Positions 1 to 8,399 of a stretch of DNA of 64,000 nucleotides are shown in pieces. The DNA comes from Sulfitobacter sp. DSM 110093 (lineage in GTDB: Bacteria > Pseudomonadota > Alphaproteobacteria > Rhodobacterales > Rhodobacteraceae). Position 1 is the stretch's first letter. Each line of letters begins with the position of its first letter. The stretch is from NCBI RefSeq assembly GCF_022788715.1, contig NZ_CP085167.1:989001-1053000 (forward strand). Direction: 5' to 3'. The notes under the pieces are model-generated. The model had not been told where the DNA came from. It worked only from the letters and a program-made list of their open reading frames with translations, and did not search any database. The translations under genes were made by a program, and so were the position numbers.

Positions 1-1
1 G

Positions 2-181
2 GAGGCCTTTGGCGAACATCCCTTTGAGCGCGGCAACCTTGATGCAGGCCGTCTTTCGTGGCTCTTTGGCCGCGAGGTGCTGCCCGCGACCGACCCGTTT
101 GATCCTGCCGATTACGAAGCGCTGTTGGTCTTGGATGTGCCCGCCGCCCGCGCGGCCTTCCCCGAAGCATTCGAGGGTTGA
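2..181 (+). CDS. C-terminal end of an unidentified protein (partial)
   Basis: The window opens inside this frame. Reading from base 2 gives 59 residues and a TGA stop, and no start codon lies within the window. The tail begins EAFGEHPFERGNLDAG and ends AFPEAFEG, with the GC-rich third positions seen in the real genes around it. I do not recognise a family. It has the same orientation as pccA downstream, so it may belong to the propionyl-CoA carboxylase locus, but pccB itself is not visible here. Confidence 0.5.
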   Translation, partial: EAFGEHPFERGNLDAGRLSWLFGREVLPATDPFDPADYEALLVLDVPAARAAFPEAFEG

Positions 182-503
182 TAGGCATGTTGTCGCCGCG
201 CCTCTTTGCAAATCAGCATAGGCTTGCCGAAGTCTTGCCGCCGCGCATGCCCCGCTTGGCGCGGGTGCGGCCTTGGGGCAGATATAAGTCTGTTGGCGGG
301 GCAGTAATTGTCCAAAGCTCCGCTAAGCATGAAGACCATACCCCTTCCCCTGTCGGGCAGCGGACCAGACCTCTGGCGTCGCTGTCCGACTTTTTACTAA
401 TGTGGTCTTTTTGGCGCAGGGCATCAAACAGAAGAACCGGCTGGGAACCCTATGCCAATCAGGGCGTTGGTCGGTTAGTTAACAGCAGTGAAGGAACAGG
501 CTC
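182..503. other. Non-coding stretch before the small lipoprotein gene
   Basis: About 320 bases without a convincing gene. A perfect 8-bp palindrome TTTGCAAA sits at 205-212. It matches the half-site known for the short-chain acyl-CoA regulator PccR in Rhodobacter, but I see no second copy at the expected spacing. A possible ribosome-binding AGGA lies about 10 bases before the ATG at 504. I see no clear terminator or -35/-10 pair. Confidence 0.4.
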
Positions 504-707
504 ATGTCCATCCGTAATATCATTCTCGCGCTTGGCGCGGCAGCCGGGCTTGCCGCCTGTGGCGACAACATCGGCGAACAAGGTCTGGGCGGCGCAGCCG
601 TTGGCGCAGGCGCAGCCGCAATCACCGGCGGATCTCTGGCGCAGGGTGCTGCGATCGGTGCGGCAGGCAACGTCGCCTATTGCCAGCTTAACCCCGGCAA
701 ATGTTAA
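504..707 (+). CDS. Small glycine-zipper lipoprotein
   Basis: Encodes 67 residues. The N-terminus is a short hydrophobic signal ending in the lipobox L-A-A-C with Cys19, so the product is probably a lipoprotein. The mature part is rich in Gly and Ala (GGAAVGAGAAAITGG, GAAIGAAG), like glycine-zipper envelope proteins of the YMGG/OsmB kind, and ends in a Cys-containing tail (YCQLNPGKC). It stands alone between the partial gene and pccA, 137 bp before the latter. A specific role cannot be read from the sequence. Small glycine-zipper lipoproteins at this place are probably envelope structural or stress proteins; that is inference. Confidence 0.75.
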   Translation: MSIRNIILALGAAAGLAACGDNIGEQGLGGAAVGAGAAAITGGSLAQGAAIGAAGNVAYCQLNPGKC

Positions 708-844
708 TCTAAGCCCTCGGACCGCTCTGTCCACCATCGGCGTGGGCAGAGCTTCGGACCCTTCTAACACTACATTCACAGGCACCGCGCAGCCCCGGCT
801 GACGCGGCTTTTTGCGTTGCCTGTCACCGTCAAAGGAACTGCTG

Positions 845-2890
845 ATGTTTGACAAGATCCTCATTGCCAACCGGGGCGAAATCGCCTGCCGCGTCATTAA
901 AACCGCCAAAAAGATGGGGCTGAGCACCGTCGCGATCTATTCAGACGCGGACGCCAATGCGTTGCATGTCGAAATGGCGGATGAGGCCATTCACATCGGC
1001 CCACCCCCTGCCAACCAATCCTATATCGTCATCGACAAGGTGATGGAGGCGGTCAAGAAATCCGGCGCGCAGGCGGTGCATCCGGGCTATGGGTTCCTCA
1101 GCGAAAACAGCAAGTTTGCCGAGGCTCTTGATGAGATCAGCGTGGCCTTTGTCGGCCCGCCCGTTGGTGCTATCGAGAAGATGGGCGACAAGATTACTTC
1201 TAAAAAGATCGCGCAGGAGGCGGGCGTCTCGACCGTGCCGGGCTATATGGGGCTGATCGAAGACGCCGATGAGGCCGTGAAAATCTCCAATGAGATCGGC
1301 TATCCGGTGATGCTCAAAGCCTCGGCTGGTGGCGGCGGCAAGGGCATGCGGATCGCTTGGAACGACGAAGAGGCCCGCGAGGGTTTCCAGTCGTCCAAGA
1401 ACGAGGCGGCCAATAGCTTTGGTGATGACCGTATCTTTATCGAGAAATTCGTCACCCAGCCGCGCCACATCGAAATTCAGGTGCTCTGCGACGCGCATGG
1501 CAATGGTATCTATCTGGGCGAGCGAGAATGTTCGATCCAGCGCCGCAACCAGAAGGTTGTCGAAGAAGCACCAAGCCCTTTCCTTGACGAAGCCACCCGC
1601 AAAGCCATGGGCGAACAGGCCGTCGCTTTGGCGCAGGCCGTGGGCTATACCAGCGCAGGCACGGTGGAGTTCATCGTCGATGGGGACAAGAACTTCTACT
1701 TCCTTGAAATGAATACCCGCCTTCAGGTGGAACACCCGGTCACCGAACTGATCACCGGCGTCGATCTTGTCGAGCAGATGATCCGCGTCGCCAATGGCGA
1801 GAAATTGTCGATCACCCAAGACGATGTGACCCTGACCGGTTGGGCCATCGAAAACCGGCTCTACGCCGAAGACCCTTACCGTGGTTTCCTGCCGTCCATT
1901 GGCCGTCTGACCCGCTACCGCCCGCCGCAGGAAGTAGCCGCAGGGCCGCTGCTGGAGCAAGGCACATGGCAGGGCGATGCACCCAGCGGCGAGATGGCCG
2001 TACGCAACGATACCGGCGTCTTTGAGGGCGGCGAAATCTCGATGTATTACGACCCGATGATCGCTAAGCTTTGCACATGGGCACCGACCCGCGCCGAAGC
2101 GATCGAGAAGATGCGCGTGGCGCTGGATAGCTTCGAAGTTGAAGGGATCGGGCATAACTTGCCGTTTCTCTCTGCCGTGATGGATCACCCGAAATTCGTC
2201 TCGGGCGAAATGACCACCGCCTTCATCGCCGAGGAATATCCCGAAGGTTTCGAGGGCGTGACCCTGCCCGAAGGGGAGTTGCGCCGCATCGCCGCCGCCT
2301 GTGCCGCCATGCACCGCGTAGGCGAAATCCGCCGCGCGCGTGTCTCGGGCCGGATGGACAACCACGAGCGAAAAGTCGGCAGCGATTGGAACGTAAAGCT
2401 GCAGGGCGAGAGCTTTGACGTGGTCACCAAGGCCGATCCCGAAGGGGCGACGGTGGCCTTTGGCGATGGCGGCGAAATGCGCGTCAGCGGCGATTGGACG
2501 CCGGGTGACCAATTGGCAGAAATGACCGTTGATGGCACGCCGTTGGTGTTGAAGGTCGGCAAGATCTCTGGGGGCTTCCGTATCCGGACACGCGGCGCAG
2601 ACCTGAAGGTCCATGTCCGCACGCCGCGTCAGGCCGAGTTGGCCGCGCTGATGCCCGAGAAACTGCCGCCCGACACTTCCAAAATGCTGCTCTGCCCGAT
2701 GCCGGGTCTGGTGGTGAAGCTCGACGTCGAAGTGGGTGATGAGGTCCAAGAGGGCCAAGCGCTCTGCACCATCGAGGCGATGAAGATGGAAAACATCCTG
2801 CGCGCCGAGAAGAAGGGCGTGGTGAGCAAGGTCAACGCTGGCGCGGGCGACAGCCTTGCGGTGGACGATGTGATCATGGAGTTCGAATAG
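845..2890 (+). CDS. pccA: Propionyl-CoA carboxylase alpha subunit (biotin carboxylase + biotin carrier)
   Basis: Encodes 681 residues, normal length for PccA. It carboxylates biotin with ATP and bicarbonate and hands CO2 to PccB, making methylmalonyl-CoA from propionyl-CoA in the cytoplasm. Visible parts: the N-terminal biotin carboxylase domain starting FDKILIANRGEIACRVI, the glycine-rich ATP-grasp loop KASAGGGGKGMR near residues 158-169, the catalytic EMNTRLQVEHPVTE near 288-301, and a C-terminal biotinyl domain with EAMKM and biotin-attachment Lys647. The start at 845 is chosen over an in-frame ATG at 812 because family members begin with the FDKILIANRGE segment and a GGAAC-type RBS lies just before it. 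The product of the mutase gene downstream acts on the epimer of this enzyme's product. PccB must be encoded outside the window. Confidence 0.97.
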   Translation: MFDKILIANRGEIACRVIKTAKKMGLSTVAIYSDADANALHVEMADEAIHIGPPPANQSYIVIDKVMEAVKKSGAQAVHPGYGFLSENSKFAEALDEISVAFVGPPVGAIEKMGDKITSKKIAQEAGVSTVPGYMGLIEDADEAVKISNEIGYPVMLKASAGGGGKGMRIAWNDEEAREGFQSSKNEAANSFGDDRIFIEKFVTQPRHIEIQVLCDAHGNGIYLGERECSIQRRNQKVVEEAPSPFLDEATRKAMGEQAVALAQAVGYTSAGTVEFIVDGDKNFYFLEMNTRLQVEHPVTELITGVDLVEQMIRVANGEKLSITQDDVTLTGWAIENRLYAEDPYRGFLPSIGRLTRYRPPQEVAAGPLLEQGTWQGDAPSGEMAVRNDTGVFEGGEISMYYDPMIAKLCTWAPTRAEAIEKMRVALDSFEVEGIGHNLPFLSAVMDHPKFVSGEMTTAFIAEEYPEGFEGVTLPEGELRRIAAACAAMHRVGEIRRARVSGRMDNHERKVGSDWNVKLQGESFDVVTKADPEGATVAFGDGGEMRVSGDWTPGDQLAEMTVDGTPLVLKVGKISGGFRIRTRGADLKVHVRTPRQAELAALMPEKLPPDTSKMLLCPMPGLVVKLDVEVGDEVQEGQALCTIEAMKMENILRAEKKGVVSKVNAGAGDSLAVDDVIMEFE

Positions 2891-2932
2891 GGTGCGATGC
2901 GCTGGCGATCAGGGCGGGCAGGGCGCGGGGCA

Positions 2933-3388
2933 TCATCGGATGACGTCGCGCTCCTTCGCCTCTCTGATTTCACGCTGGCGCAGCGGCATCTTGTCGATGC
3001 TCCGAGTGATCTCGCGCACGTCCCACGGAAAGGGTTTGCGCAACTCGATCTGGCCTTCCTTGTCGACCAACACCAGCATGAAGCCACGCGGGCGCATCCG
3101 CAGCCTGAGCGGGCTGCGTGCAGCGGGGTCGGTATCGGTCAGAACGATGACATCACGCAGGCGCAACTCCTCCTCGCGGTCGCGTAGATACTCCATCTGG
3201 GCGACGAAGGCGGGATCGTTCTCGGAATTGGCAAAGACCAGCACGGGCCGCTTGGTCCATTGGAAAGTACTGAGATCGGCCATATCGGCAGGCAGGAACA
3301 ACGGATCCTCCGCCGGGGCGTCCGCCCCTTGGGCCATGGCCGCAGTGGTCATCAATCCTGCAAAAACTAGTGAGATCAAACGTTTCAT
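2933..3388 (-). CDS. Secreted DUF4174 protein between pccA and the mutase
   Basis: Encodes 151 residues. The first about 20 ([20 protein letters not shown]) are a Sec signal peptide, so the protein is probably periplasmic. The remainder ([44 protein letters not shown]) has the alternating strand-helix pattern of DUF4174, a thioredoxin-like-fold family, without a CxxC. The start at 3388 follows an AGGAG five bases upstream; an earlier in-frame start at 3442 would spoil the signal peptide. It lies antisense between pccA and the mutase, convergent with pccA and divergent from the mutase. The family is recurrent at this position in related bacteria as I recall, but its function is unknown. Confidence 0.85.
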   Translation of the reverse strand: MKRLISLVFAGLMTTAAMAQGADAPAEDPLFLPADMADLSTFQWTKRPVLVFANSENDPAFVAQMEYLRDREEELRLRDVIVLTDTDPAARSPLRLRMRPRGFMLVLVDKEGQIELRKPFPWDVREITRSIDKMPLRQREIREAKERDVIR

Positions 3389-3553
3389 CAAGGCTCCTGT
3401 CCCTTCAGATATAGGGGGCTTGGGCCATTTTGCGAAGGGCAAAGCGCCGCAGGGGGCATTTATCCCCGTGAGCGCGCGCCCCGTGACAATTCAGCCGCCA
3501 GTGATGCGCAGGCCCATGCCTGCCGCCCGGCGCTAAGGGAGAAGGACAAGCAT

Positions 3554-5695
3554 ATGACATCCGACCAAAAGGACGCAAAGACACGTTGGCAGGAACTGGC
3601 GACGGGCGAATTGCGCGGGCGCAGCCTTGATGATCTGACGTGGAAGACGCTGGAGGGGATCGACGTTCAGCCGCTCTATACGGCGGAGGATGTCGATGGG
3701 CTGGATCATTTGGGCGGCATCCCCGGCGAAGCGCCGTTTACGCGCGGTGTGAAAGCGACCATGTACGCGGGCCGCCCTTGGACGATCCGGCAATATGCGG
3801 GCTTCTCGACGGCTGAGGAATCCAACGCCTTTTACCGCCGCGCGCTGGCCGCCGGGCAGCAGGGTGTTTCGGTCGCCTTTGATCTTGCGACGCACCGGGG
3901 CTATGACAGCGACCACCCGCGTGTCGAGGGTGATGTCGGCAAGGCCGGTGTGGCCATCGATTCGGTTGAGGATATGAAAATCCTCTTCGACGGTATCCCG
4001 CTGGATCAGGTCTCGGTCTCCATGACGATGAACGGCGCGGTGATCCCGATCCTCGCGAGTTTCATTGTCGCGGGCGAAGAGCAGGGCCATGACCGGGCCA
4101 AGCTCTCGGGGACGATCCAGAACGACATTCTCAAGGAATTCATGGTGCGCAACACCTATGTCTATCCGCCGGAGCCGTCGATGCGGATCATCGGGGACAT
4201 TATCGAATATACCTCGGACCATATGCCGAAGTTCAACTCGATCTCGATCTCCGGCTACCACATGCAAGAGGCGGGCGCGAACCTCGTGCAGGAGCTGGCG
4301 TTCACCATCGCGGACGGGCGCGAATATGTGCGCACGGCGATTGCGGCGGGCATGGATGTGGACCGTTTTGCTCCGCGCCTGAGCTTCTTCTTCGCCATCG
4401 GCATGAACTTCTTCATGGAAGCCGCCAAACTACGCGCCGCGCGTCTGCTTTGGTCACGGGTGATGGAGGAATTCGAGCCGAAGAACCCCAAATCTTCGAT
4501 GCTGCGGACCCATTGCCAGACCTCCGGCGTTAGCCTTGCCGAGCAGGACCCCTACAACAACGTCGTGCGCACGGCTTACGAGGCGCTCTCGGCGGTGCTG
4601 GGCGGCACGCAGTCGCTGCACACCAACTCACTGGACGAGGCCATCGGTCTGCCCACGGAACACTCCGCGCGCATCGCTCGGAACACCCAGCTGATCTTGC
4701 AGGAAGAGACCGGCATCACCAATGTCGTCGACCCGCTTGCGGGCAGCTACTACGTCGAGAAGCTGACCTCCGATCTGGCCGAGGCCGCGTGGAAGTTGAT
4801 CGAAGAAGTTGAAGAGATGGGTGGCATGACCAAGGCCGTGGCCTCCGGCATGCCGAAGCTCAGGATCGAGGAAGCCGCGGCCCAGCGTCAGGCGGGCATC
4901 GACCGGGGCACCGAGGTGATCGTGGGCGTGAACAAATACCGCCGCGACAAGGAAGAGCCGATCGACATTCTCGACGTCGACAACGTCAAGGTCCGCGCCG
5001 GTCAGGTGGCGCGGCTGGAGCGCATCCGCGCCGAGCGGGACGACGCAGCTTGCGAAGCCGCCTTGGCGGAACTGACACGGCGATCCGCCGAGGGCGGCAA
5101 CCTGCTCGACGCGGCGGTGGAAGCCGCCCGCGCGCGCGCCACAGTGGGAGAGATCAGCATGGCGATGGAGAAAGAATTCGGACGGCACAGGGCCGAGGTC
5201 AAAACCCTCTCGGGCGTCTATGGCGCGGCTTATGAGGGCGACGCGGGCTTTGCCGATATCCAGAAATCAGTCGATGAATTCGCTGAGGCCGAAGGCCGCC
5301 GCCCGCGTATGTTGGTGGTTAAAATGGGCCAAGACGGGCACGACCGGGGCGCCAAGGTGATCGCCACGGCTTTCGCTGATATCGGCTTTGACGTGGACGT
5401 GGGACCGCTGTTCCAAACACCCGCCGAGGCCGCGCAGGATGCGGTGGACAATGACGTCCATGTGATCGGCATCTCTAGCCAAGCGGCGGGGCATAAGACA
5501 TTGGCACCGCAGCTTATCCAGGCGCTCAAGGATGCAGGGGCCGAGGATATCCTTGTGATCTGCGGCGGGGTGATCCCGCAGCAGGATTACAAGTTCTTGG
5601 AGGACGCGGGCGTGAAGGCGATCTTTGGCCCGGGGACGAATATCCCGACGGCTGCGCAGGATATCCTCAAGCTGATCCGCGAGACCCGGAAGTGA
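3554..5695 (+). CDS. scpA: Methylmalonyl-CoA mutase, single-chain
   Basis: Encodes 713 residues. It converts (R)-methylmalonyl-CoA to succinyl-CoA with adenosylcobalamin, the last step of propionate assimilation and also part of the ethylmalonyl-CoA route. The N-terminal two thirds are the substrate-binding barrel ([36 protein letters not shown]). The C-terminal cobalamin domain carries DGHDRG with axial-ligand His596 and the later [10 protein letters not shown] and GGVIPQQD segments. A GGAGAAGGA purine stretch precedes the ATG. The intergenic region upstream, shared with the divergent DUF4174 gene, holds TTTGCGAAGGGCAAAG at 3429-3444, a poor relative of the PccR site. Its stop overlaps the start of the following GNAT gene, so the two are probably co-transcribed. 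Confidence 0.97.
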   Translation: MTSDQKDAKTRWQELATGELRGRSLDDLTWKTLEGIDVQPLYTAEDVDGLDHLGGIPGEAPFTRGVKATMYAGRPWTIRQYAGFSTAEESNAFYRRALAAGQQGVSVAFDLATHRGYDSDHPRVEGDVGKAGVAIDSVEDMKILFDGIPLDQVSVSMTMNGAVIPILASFIVAGEEQGHDRAKLSGTIQNDILKEFMVRNTYVYPPEPSMRIIGDIIEYTSDHMPKFNSISISGYHMQEAGANLVQELAFTIADGREYVRTAIAAGMDVDRFAPRLSFFFAIGMNFFMEAAKLRAARLLWSRVMEEFEPKNPKSSMLRTHCQTSGVSLAEQDPYNNVVRTAYEALSAVLGGTQSLHTNSLDEAIGLPTEHSARIARNTQLILQEETGITNVVDPLAGSYYVEKLTSDLAEAAWKLIEEVEEMGGMTKAVASGMPKLRIEEAAAQRQAGIDRGTEVIVGVNKYRRDKEEPIDILDVDNVKVRAGQVARLERIRAERDDAACEAALAELTRRSAEGGNLLDAAVEAARARATVGEISMAMEKEFGRHRAEVKTLSGVYGAAYEGDAGFADIQKSVDEFAEAEGRRPRMLVVKMGQDGHDRGAKVIATAFADIGFDVDVGPLFQTPAEAAQDAVDNDVHVIGISSQAAGHKTLAPQLIQALKDAGAEDILVICGGVIPQQDYKFLEDAGVKAIFGPGTNIPTAAQDILKLIRETRK

Positions 5696-6216
5696 TGCAG
5701 GCTGAAACGGGCGCGGTCCAATCGGGCCGCGCGATCCGCCCGGCAGAGCGGCGCGATGCCGCTGCCGTGGCGGGCCTATGGAACGGCATGATCCGCGACA
5801 GCCTGTCGACCTTTACCACCGACGAAAAAACGCCTGAGGAGATCACCGCGCTCATCGCCACCCGCGCCGACGCTTTTTGGGTGGCCGAAGACGCAGGGCA
5901 AGTCATGGGCTTTGTCACCTACGGCAGCTTTCGCGGCGGTCCGGGCTACGGCGCGACGGTCGAACATAGCATCGTGCTGGCGGACGCCGCACAGGGGCAG
6001 GGGCTGGGCCGCGGCCTGATGACGCGGGCGGAGGAGGCGGCTGCGGCGCAGGGCCATCACGTCATGGTTGCCGCGATCAGCAGCGCCAATCCGGGTGCTG
6101 TGACTTTCCATGAAAAACTGGGCTTTGCGCAGGTGGGCCGGATGCCCGAGGTCGGGCGCAAGCACGGCCAATGGCTTGATCTGATCTTGATGCAAAAAAC
6201 CCTGTCAGCATCCTGA
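5695..6216 (+). CDS. GNAT N-acetyltransferase, phosphinothricin-acetyltransferase-like
   Basis: Encodes 173 residues of the GNAT fold. The acetyl-CoA pyrophosphate loop is visible as AQGQGLGRGLMTRAEE (Q-x-x-G-x-G pattern), followed by the motif B region GAVTFHEKLGFAQVGRMPEVG typical of the YncA/Pat branch (methionine sulfoximine or phosphinothricin acetylation). The ATG overlaps the mutase stop codon by one base (TGATG), which indicates translational coupling; a GTG one codon earlier is a possible alternative start. The true substrate is unknown. Linkage to the mutase looks like operon carriage rather than a shared pathway. Confidence 0.88.
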   Translation: MQAETGAVQSGRAIRPAERRDAAAVAGLWNGMIRDSLSTFTTDEKTPEEITALIATRADAFWVAEDAGQVMGFVTYGSFRGGPGYGATVEHSIVLADAAQGQGLGRGLMTRAEEAAAAQGHHVMVAAISSANPGAVTFHEKLGFAQVGRMPEVGRKHGQWLDLILMQKTLSAS

Positions 6217-6268
6217 CTTCCCCGGTGCCAGCGGTTAAGCTGGGGGCCGAATACCAAAGGGTCAGCCC

Positions 6269-6949
6269 ATGTCGATCTGGACGCGCATTTCCGAAGCTTT
6301 GTCAGCCCTCACCGCGGGCGAAGGGCTTTCGGCTGTCTTTGACCGTCTGCGCAGCCCGCCCGAACGCTCGGTCGCCTTTACCATCGCAGTCATCGCCTTG
6401 GGCGCAAAGATGGCCAAGGCTGACGGATTGGTGACCCGCGATGAGGTGACTGCCTTTCGCGAGGTCTTCCAGATTGCCGAAGGGGATCAGGACGGCGCTG
6501 CGCGGGTCTTTAACCTTGCGCGGCAGGATGTCACCGGGTTTGAGGAATACGCCAAACGCATCGCCAACATGTTCAACGACCAGCCCGAGATGCTGCATGA
6601 TCTGATGGAGGGGCTGTTTCACATTGCCATGGCCGATGGCGTCTATCACCCGAACGAAAACGCCTTTCTCGAAGATGTGGCCGCGATCTTTGGCATGGGA
6701 GAGGAGGCTTTTGCCTCGCTGAAAGCGCGGTTCGTGCCCGACAGCTCGCCCTTGCCGCGCACGGTTCTGGGCATCGGCCCCCATGCCACGCTCGAAGAAG
6801 CCCGCAAAGCGTGGCGGCGGCTGGTGCGCGAAAACCATCCCGATGCGTTGGTGGCGCGTGGCTTGCCGCAAGAGGCCATCAAAATGGCCGAGAAACGCAT
6901 GATCGACATCAACCGCGCGTGGGAAACGATCTCGGGCAAACACGCTTGA
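6269..6949 (+). CDS. TerB-like domain plus C-terminal J domain (DjlA-like) protein
   Basis: Encodes 226 residues. Residues about 40-140 form a TerB-like acidic helical domain with repeated metal-binding-like acidic segments (AKADGLVTRDE, AMADGVYHPNE). Residues about 160-226 are a J domain with His-Pro-Asp at 190-192, the motif that stimulates DnaK ATPase. E. coli DjlA has the same two domains but also an N-terminal membrane anchor, which is missing here, so this form is probably cytosolic. Its stop overlaps the start of the next gene. Two further TerB genes lie near 61 kb. Confidence 0.88.
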   Translation: MSIWTRISEALSALTAGEGLSAVFDRLRSPPERSVAFTIAVIALGAKMAKADGLVTRDEVTAFREVFQIAEGDQDGAARVFNLARQDVTGFEEYAKRIANMFNDQPEMLHDLMEGLFHIAMADGVYHPNENAFLEDVAAIFGMGEEAFASLKARFVPDSSPLPRTVLGIGPHATLEEARKAWRRLVRENHPDALVARGLPQEAIKMAEKRMIDINRAWETISGKHA

Positions 6950-7950
6950 TGCGCATCGCGACCTACAATGTTGAGTGGTTCGCGAGCCTTTTTGACGATG
7001 ACAATCAGCTCTACGACGACGATGAATGGTCTTCGCGCTATCAGGTGACCCGTGCGCAGCAGACGGCGGCTTTGGGGCTGGTGTTCGCTTCGCTAGATGC
7101 CGATGCGGTGATGGTGATTGAGGCACCCAACCACGGGCGGCGGCAGTCCACCGTGGCAGCGTTAAAGCATTTCGCCGCGCGGTTTTCCCTGCGCGCGCGG
7201 GAGGCCGTCATGGGGTTTTCCAACGATACAGAGCAAGAGATTGCACTGCTCTATGACCCCGACAAGCTCACCGCCCGCCACGCGCCGCAGTCGGCTGCTG
7301 ATGCCCCGCGCTTTGACCAGACGTTGCGGATTGATCTTGACGTAGACGCGACGGAGGATGCCGTGGTCTTCTCCAAACCGCCGCTTGAGTTGGAGGTGAC
7401 CACGGAGACCGGGTTTGCCTTTCAGATGATCGGCGCGCATCTCAAATCCAAAGCGCCCCATGGGGCCAAGTCCGAGGCCGATGTGCTGCGCATCGCCATC
7501 GCCAATCGGCGTAAGCAATTGGCGCAGGCGATTTGGCTCAGGCGACGGATCGACATGCATCTGGCGGCAGATCGGCCCGTGATGGTGATGGGCGATTTGA
7601 ACGACGGGCCGGGGCTGGATGAATTCGAAAGCCTGTTCGGGCGGTCGTCGGTCGAGATTGTGCTGGGGGAGGGGGCGCCGGCGCTCTTTGACCCGCATGC
7701 CAAACAAGCGCTTAGCCGACGGTTGGGGGCCGCGCCTACCAGCGCGCGGTTTTGGATCGCACCAGAGGAGCGTTATCTTCAGGCGCTGTTAGATTACATC
7801 ATGGTCAGCCCGCAAATCTTTGCCTGCGATGCGCGCTGGCGGATCTGGCATCCGATGGATGACCCCGCCTGCTGGCAAAATGTGGCCCTGCGCGATGCGC
7901 TTCTTGCGGCGTCGGATCATTTCCCGGTCACGCTGGATGTCTACCTCTAG
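6949..7950 (+). CDS. Endonuclease/exonuclease/phosphatase (EEP) family hydrolase
   Basis: Encodes 333 residues beginning MRIATYNVEWF. The EEP fold is recognised by the N-terminal TYNVEWF, the metal-ligand Glu in VMVIEAPN, the MGDLNDGPG segment with catalytic Asp and Asn, and the terminal SDHFPVTLD. There is no signal peptide. The substrate could be DNA, a phospholipid or an inositol phosphate; the sequence does not say. The ATG shares its A with the preceding TGA stop, so it is coupled to the J-domain gene. A longer in-frame start further upstream lies inside that gene and is rejected. Confidence 0.9.
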   Translation: MRIATYNVEWFASLFDDDNQLYDDDEWSSRYQVTRAQQTAALGLVFASLDADAVMVIEAPNHGRRQSTVAALKHFAARFSLRAREAVMGFSNDTEQEIALLYDPDKLTARHAPQSAADAPRFDQTLRIDLDVDATEDAVVFSKPPLELEVTTETGFAFQMIGAHLKSKAPHGAKSEADVLRIAIANRRKQLAQAIWLRRRIDMHLAADRPVMVMGDLNDGPGLDEFESLFGRSSVEIVLGEGAPALFDPHAKQALSRRLGAAPTSARFWIAPEERYLQALLDYIMVSPQIFACDARWRIWHPMDDPACWQNVALRDALLAASDHFPVTLDVYL

Positions 7951-8015
7951 GCGTGCTTGTGCCCGTGCATCGGCAGAAGACTGGAAATCCCGAACGCGCC
8001 GCCTACATCAATTGC

Positions 8016-8393
8016 ATGACACGTTTTATGCCCCTTATCGCCCTTTGCACGATGCTGCCGCTTGCGGCCCACGCGCAAGAGGGCACCGAAGAACGCGGCC
8101 TCGGCTTGATGGAGCGCGGCGCGCAGATGTTCATGGACGGGATCATGGATGAGATGGGCCCGGTTATGGAAGGCTTCGAAGGCTTTACCGAAGCCATGCG
8201 CCCCGCCCTGCGCGATTTCGCGCGCGAGATGGGGCCGAAGCTGACGGAACTGCTGGATGAGGTCGAAGACTGGAGCGCATACCAAGCGCCCGAGATGCAG
8301 CCCAACGGGGATATCATCATTCGCCGCAAGCCGGACCATCCAATGGTGCCGCCAGAGACGCCGACAGAGCCTGCCCCCCAGATCGACCTGTAA
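8016..8393 (+). CDS. Small secreted acidic protein, unknown function
   Basis: Encodes 125 residues. The first about 21 (MTRFMPLIALCTMLPLAAHAQ) look like a Sec signal peptide with an A-H-A cleavage site. The mature part is acidic and amphipathic with many Met and Glu (MERGAQMFMDGIMDEMGPVM), followed by a proline-rich end (PMVPPETPTEPAPQ). No catalytic motif is visible. Homologues in roseobacters are often labelled AAA+ family ATPase in databases, but nothing here resembles a P-loop. The start at 8016 is preferred over an upstream in-frame start because it places the signal peptide at the N-terminus. It is convergent with ppx. Confidence 0.75.
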   Translation: MTRFMPLIALCTMLPLAAHAQEGTEERGLGLMERGAQMFMDGIMDEMGPVMEGFEGFTEAMRPALRDFAREMGPKLTELLDEVEDWSAYQAPEMQPNGDIIIRRKPDHPMVPPETPTEPAPQIDL

Positions 8394-8399
8394 TCCGGC

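Noticed and set aside
178..852. Open frame covering the small lipoprotein gene
   Set aside because: The lipoprotein frame has a lipobox and an RBS; this frame has low-complexity Arg/Ser-rich sequence typical of a shadow.
941..2758. Very long open frame antisense to pccA
   Set aside because: Mirrors pccA codons in a high-GC genome, has no start signal and no recognisable domain.
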